Shown here piece after piece: positions 62,034-64,000 of a stretch of DNA of 64,000 nt. Both the position numbers and the translations under genes were made by a program. Every line of letters starts with the position of its first letter. Position 1 is the first letter of the stretch. The notes under the pieces were generated by a model. It was given only the letters and a program-made list of their open reading frames with translations. It ran no database searches and had not been told where the DNA came from. Source of the DNA: JALZCH01 sp036387135 (lineage in GTDB: Bacteria; Acidobacteriota; Blastocatellia; Pyrinomonadales; Pyrinomonadaceae); the NCBI GenBank assembly GCA_036387135.1, contig DASVUH010000071.1, positions 124,001 to 188,000 of the forward strand. Reading direction: 5' to 3'.

Positions 62034-62392
62034 AATAATGCCGCATATAACAATTTAATGGACGTGAGGGCGCGCACAGCGACTCTTTAAAACGGTCTTT
62101 GGCTTCTTTCGGCTTTCATGCAACCGTTTTGCTCTACGTCATCTCAATCGTTCGATGTCTAAAAAATCAATCGTATGCAAGACTCGTTCAGCATAATTAG
62201 TGTCTGGCACGGACATACGGCAAGCTCATTCGACGAGCCTCGCCGTTCAATACAAGGCGCTTATATCCGGCGCGAAACACAATCCGGCGTTAACCTGACT
62301 AAGCGGATGCTCCCCGAAACTCTCGCCGGCATCAGTCCGCTTGTGAAGTATGCATTAGCCGTCTGATAGGCATTAGATTCCGATTGATTGCA
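62034..62392. other. Intergenic region containing a probable gene remnant
   Basis: A 359-base gap between the Clp N-domain gene and the nitrilase-family gene. It contains the 62175-62366 remnant. The TAACAATTTAATGGACGTGA stretch at about 62046 resembles the start of some integron attC sites, but no matching partner arm was found. Confidence 0.45.
62175..62366 (+). pseudogene. Possible C-terminal remnant of a phytanoyl-CoA dioxygenase-like gene
   Basis: A 63-codon ORF whose translation 'VWHGHTASSFDEPRRSIQGAYIRRE' and 'RMLPETLAGISPLVKYALAV' resembles the C-terminal end of PhyH-family Fe(II)/2-oxoglutarate dioxygenases (last metal His, then Arg for 2-oxoglutarate). No upstream part with the HxD motif is present. 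It is either a decayed fragment or a chance ORF. Confidence 0.35.
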
Positions 62393-63175
62393 ATGAATCA
62401 GAAACTTAGAATTGCAAGCTGCCAATTTCCCGTCTCTTGTAGTATCGCAAGCAATGCGAAGTTTATTCGTCGGTTTATGAAGAAAGCCGCCGAATCGGAA
62501 GCTGAAGTGATACATTTCCCGGAAACGGCTCTGTCAGGCTATGAGCGCGCGGATTTCACGCCTTCAAGCAATGACAACTGGCAACGCCTTGAAGAACAGA
62601 CGGAAGAGATTGTAAATCTGGCTGGAAAGCTGGGGTTGTGGGTCGTGTTAGGATCATGCCGAAAAATTGCGGGCATGGAAAAACCCGCCAACTGTATTCA
62701 CGTTATTTCCGATACGGGGCAAATTGTCGGCACGTATGATAAGCAGATGCTTACGCCAGCAGAATCCGCTTGGTACACGCCCGGAAATGGATTTCTGGTC
62801 GTCACTATCAACGGTCTAAAGTGCGGATTTCTGATTTGCTACGAAATGTGCTTTCCCGATTTATTCGAGACATATCGAAAAAAAGACGTGCAGTTGATTT
62901 TTCATTCCTGTCATAATGTTTCAAGAAGTCCGAAACCACTTTTTCAGGAACTGACATTAGCCCAGATTCGCACCCGCGCGGCGGACAATCAAATGTGGAT
63001 TTCGGGTTCAACTTCATCGGCTCGATATTCGTTTTCAAAAACCTGTATCGCACGACCTGACGGTTCTGTTCGCAGTTTGAGAAAACATACTAACGGCATT
63101 TTACTGCATGATTTTCCAGATACTACGCTGGGTTGGACCTACGACAATCGAAAGCAGACTCAAATTTCTATTTGA
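62393..63175 (+). CDS. Carbon-nitrogen hydrolase (nitrilase superfamily)
   Basis: A 260-residue amidase-fold hydrolase from ATG 62393. The Glu-Lys-Cys triad is visible: Glu44 in 'HFPETALSGY', Lys117 in 'TYDKQML' and Cys149 in 'GFLICYEMCFPDLF'. 'AQIRTRAADNQMWISGSTSS' follows the usual layout. Likely activity is hydrolysis of an aliphatic amide, carbamoyl group or nitrile-derived amide; the substrate is unknown. Codon choice looks different from the flanking genes by eye, and it follows a gene remnant, so it may have arrived by transfer. Confidence 0.88.
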   Translation: MNQKLRIASCQFPVSCSIASNAKFIRRFMKKAAESEAEVIHFPETALSGYERADFTPSSNDNWQRLEEQTEEIVNLAGKLGLWVVLGSCRKIAGMEKPANCIHVISDTGQIVGTYDKQMLTPAESAWYTPGNGFLVVTINGLKCGFLICYEMCFPDLFETYRKKDVQLIFHSCHNVSRSPKPLFQELTLAQIRTRAADNQMWISGSTSSARYSFSKTCIARPDGSVRSLRKHTNGILLHDFPDTTLGWTYDNRKQTQISI

Positions 63176-63185
63176 AATCGCGTCA

Positions 63186-63225
63186 ATAAAAAAAGGGACG
63201 ATTCAAATAAATCGCCCCTTTTTTA
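63186..63225. terminator. Bidirectional terminator
   Basis: A-rich AAAAAAAGGGACGATT and AATCGCCCCTTTTTTATT form a stem with one mismatch across a short loop. It lies between the convergent nitrilase and CBS-domain genes. Confidence 0.75.
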
Positions 63226-63244
63226 TTACAAAGACTACAGAAAT

Positions 63245-64000
63245 TTAACGGCGTCCGCCGGCAGTGCCATAGCTCATACCGCTTCCGGTATCATCACCAA
63301 GGTCTGTCGAAGGAGTTGTTCTGGTTGTCGTGCTTTCGCTTGTTCCGGTTGAAACTGCGGGCGACGGAGCTAAGAAATCGCTCGAAATTTTGTCGTCCGT
63401 TCTTCCGGTATTGAGCGGAGTGGTTGGAGTTCGTTGTCTCAAAACCAGACGCGAAGATTCTTCTTCCTGATTGAGATAATAGCTGATTGCCATAACTGCG
63501 CCGACTCCGACGAGAAGCGGCAGAATCGTGCCGGTCATAAAAGCGGCTTTGCCTCCGCTGTTGTGTTGCCGATTACCGCCCCGCATTTTCTGTTCATTTC
63601 GGCGATTTTGTTGATTATAGCGGGTTGAAAATTGACGCTGTTGCTGATTATAATCGGTTGAAAAATTGCGTTGTTGTTTGCTGAATCTGCGAACGTCATC
63701 CGAACCGTCGGCTTCCGAAATCTCGCGAACCAGCTCGCCCGAACGCGGCGTGTTAAATTCGGCAACATCAGCCTGTGCGACGATGCCGCTCAGCTTGCCG
63801 CTTTCATCAACCACGAGAACGCGGCGAATTTGCTTGTTTTCCATTACATCGCAGCACTGCTCGATGCTTGTGCCGGGGCGGACGCTGACAATGTCGCTCG
63901 TCATTACATCCGAAGCCTTCAAATCGAGCGGGTTTTGACCGCTGCCCGCGAAAGCGCGAACCGTGATGTCGCGGTCTGTAATCGTACCGACCGGTTTCAT
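63245..64000 (-). CDS. CBS-domain protein with a membrane segment (5'-truncated by window edge)
   Basis: The gene runs off the right edge; the Met at 64000 is probably internal, since the first visible residues ('KPVGTITDRDITVRAF') are the end of a first CBS motif. A second CBS motif follows ('DVMTSDIVSVRPGTSIEQCCDVMENKQIRRVLVVDESGKLSGIVAQADVAE'). A long Gln/Asn/Arg-rich linker ('RRFSKQQRNFSTDYNQQQRQFSTRYNQQNRR'), a single hydrophobic segment ('AAFMTGTILPLLVGVGAVMAISYYL') and a Ser/Thr/Gly-rich tail come next. CBS pairs bind adenosine nucleotides; the effector is not evident. Confidence 0.88.
   Translation of the reverse strand: MKPVGTITDRDITVRAFAGSGQNPLDLKASDVMTSDIVSVRPGTSIEQCCDVMENKQIRRVLVVDESGKLSGIVAQADVAEFNTPRSGELVREISEADGSDDVRRFSKQQRNFSTDYNQQQRQFSTRYNQQNRRNEQKMRGGNRQHNSGGKAAFMTGTILPLLVGVGAVMAISYYLNQEEESSRLVLRQRTPTTPLNTGRTDDKISSDFLAPSPAVSTGTSESTTTRTTPSTDLGDDTGSGMSYGTAGGRR

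Noticed and set aside
62040..62080. Possible integron attC site (TAACAATTTAATGGACGTGAG)
   Set aside because: Resembles the beginning of some attC sites, but no complementary partner arm or integrase was found nearby.

Overview
This 64 kb window reads as bacterial chromosome from a diderm (Gram-negative type) organism. It encodes a type IV pilus secretin (PilQ), a TonB-dependent receptor, a lipoprotein, a tricorn-type protease and several very large secreted proteins. The mix of housekeeping genes, a tricorn protease, M36 metallopeptidases with FG-GAP-like or cohesin/dockerin tails, and carboxypeptidase-regulatory domains suggests an Acidobacteriota member, perhaps Blastocatellia. That placement is inference; no marker was searched. 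No rRNA, prophage, insertion sequence or CRISPR array is visible. One tRNA gene, tRNA-Leu(CAG), is present.

Layout. 1-6.5 kb: the end of a penicillin-binding transpeptidase, a secreted helical protein, rnc, lepB, psuG and an exported SH3-like protein. 6.6-10.1 kb (minus): yebC, a small membrane protein, ruvC, then YggS, YggT and DUF167 genes. 10.2-12.4 kb (plus): a hydrophobic protein, tRNA-Leu, rsmG and two membrane proteins, one of them DUF421. 12.5-18.4 kb (plus): an HDAC-like deacetylase, the 5-oxoprolinase genes pxpB-pxpC-pxpA, a CrtI-type desaturase and a GT51 transglycosylase. 18.5-29.4 kb (minus): a type IV pilus locus, pilM-N-O-P-Q followed by four minor-pilin-like genes, the last a 956-residue PilX-like protein.

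29.6-32.4 kb: a GNAT acetyltransferase and an acyl-CoA dehydrogenase, divergent from an APH-family kinase; this pair resembles the two halves of ACAD10/11. 32.4-37.5 kb (minus): a less typical block with two multi-pass membrane proteins around a 1,103-residue membrane-anchored patatin-like protein. 37.6-43.8 kb (minus): a LytTR/LytS two-component pair, a tricorn protease and a stand-alone receiver-like protein. 44.1-64 kb: a zinc-knuckle DnaC-like ATPase, an M36 peptidase with an FG-GAP-like tail, a DinG helicase, small genes, queD, a second M36 peptidase carrying both dockerin-like and cohesin-like modules, a TonB-dependent receptor, a stand-alone Clp N-domain protein, a probable gene remnant, a nitrilase-family amidase and a CBS-domain membrane protein cut by the window edge.

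Functional links: pilM-Q with the minor pilins would build a type IV pilus. The two secreted M36 peptidases, the tricorn protease, the TonB receptor and oxoprolinase fit a protein- and peptide-degrading way of life (inference). Several families of short, palindromic or tandem intergenic repeats recur, and two of them reach into coding sequence in the oxoprolinase operon. The strongest candidates for something not yet described are the patatin/membrane-protein cluster, the cohesin-plus-dockerin M36 protein, the giant PilX-like protein and the repeat families.
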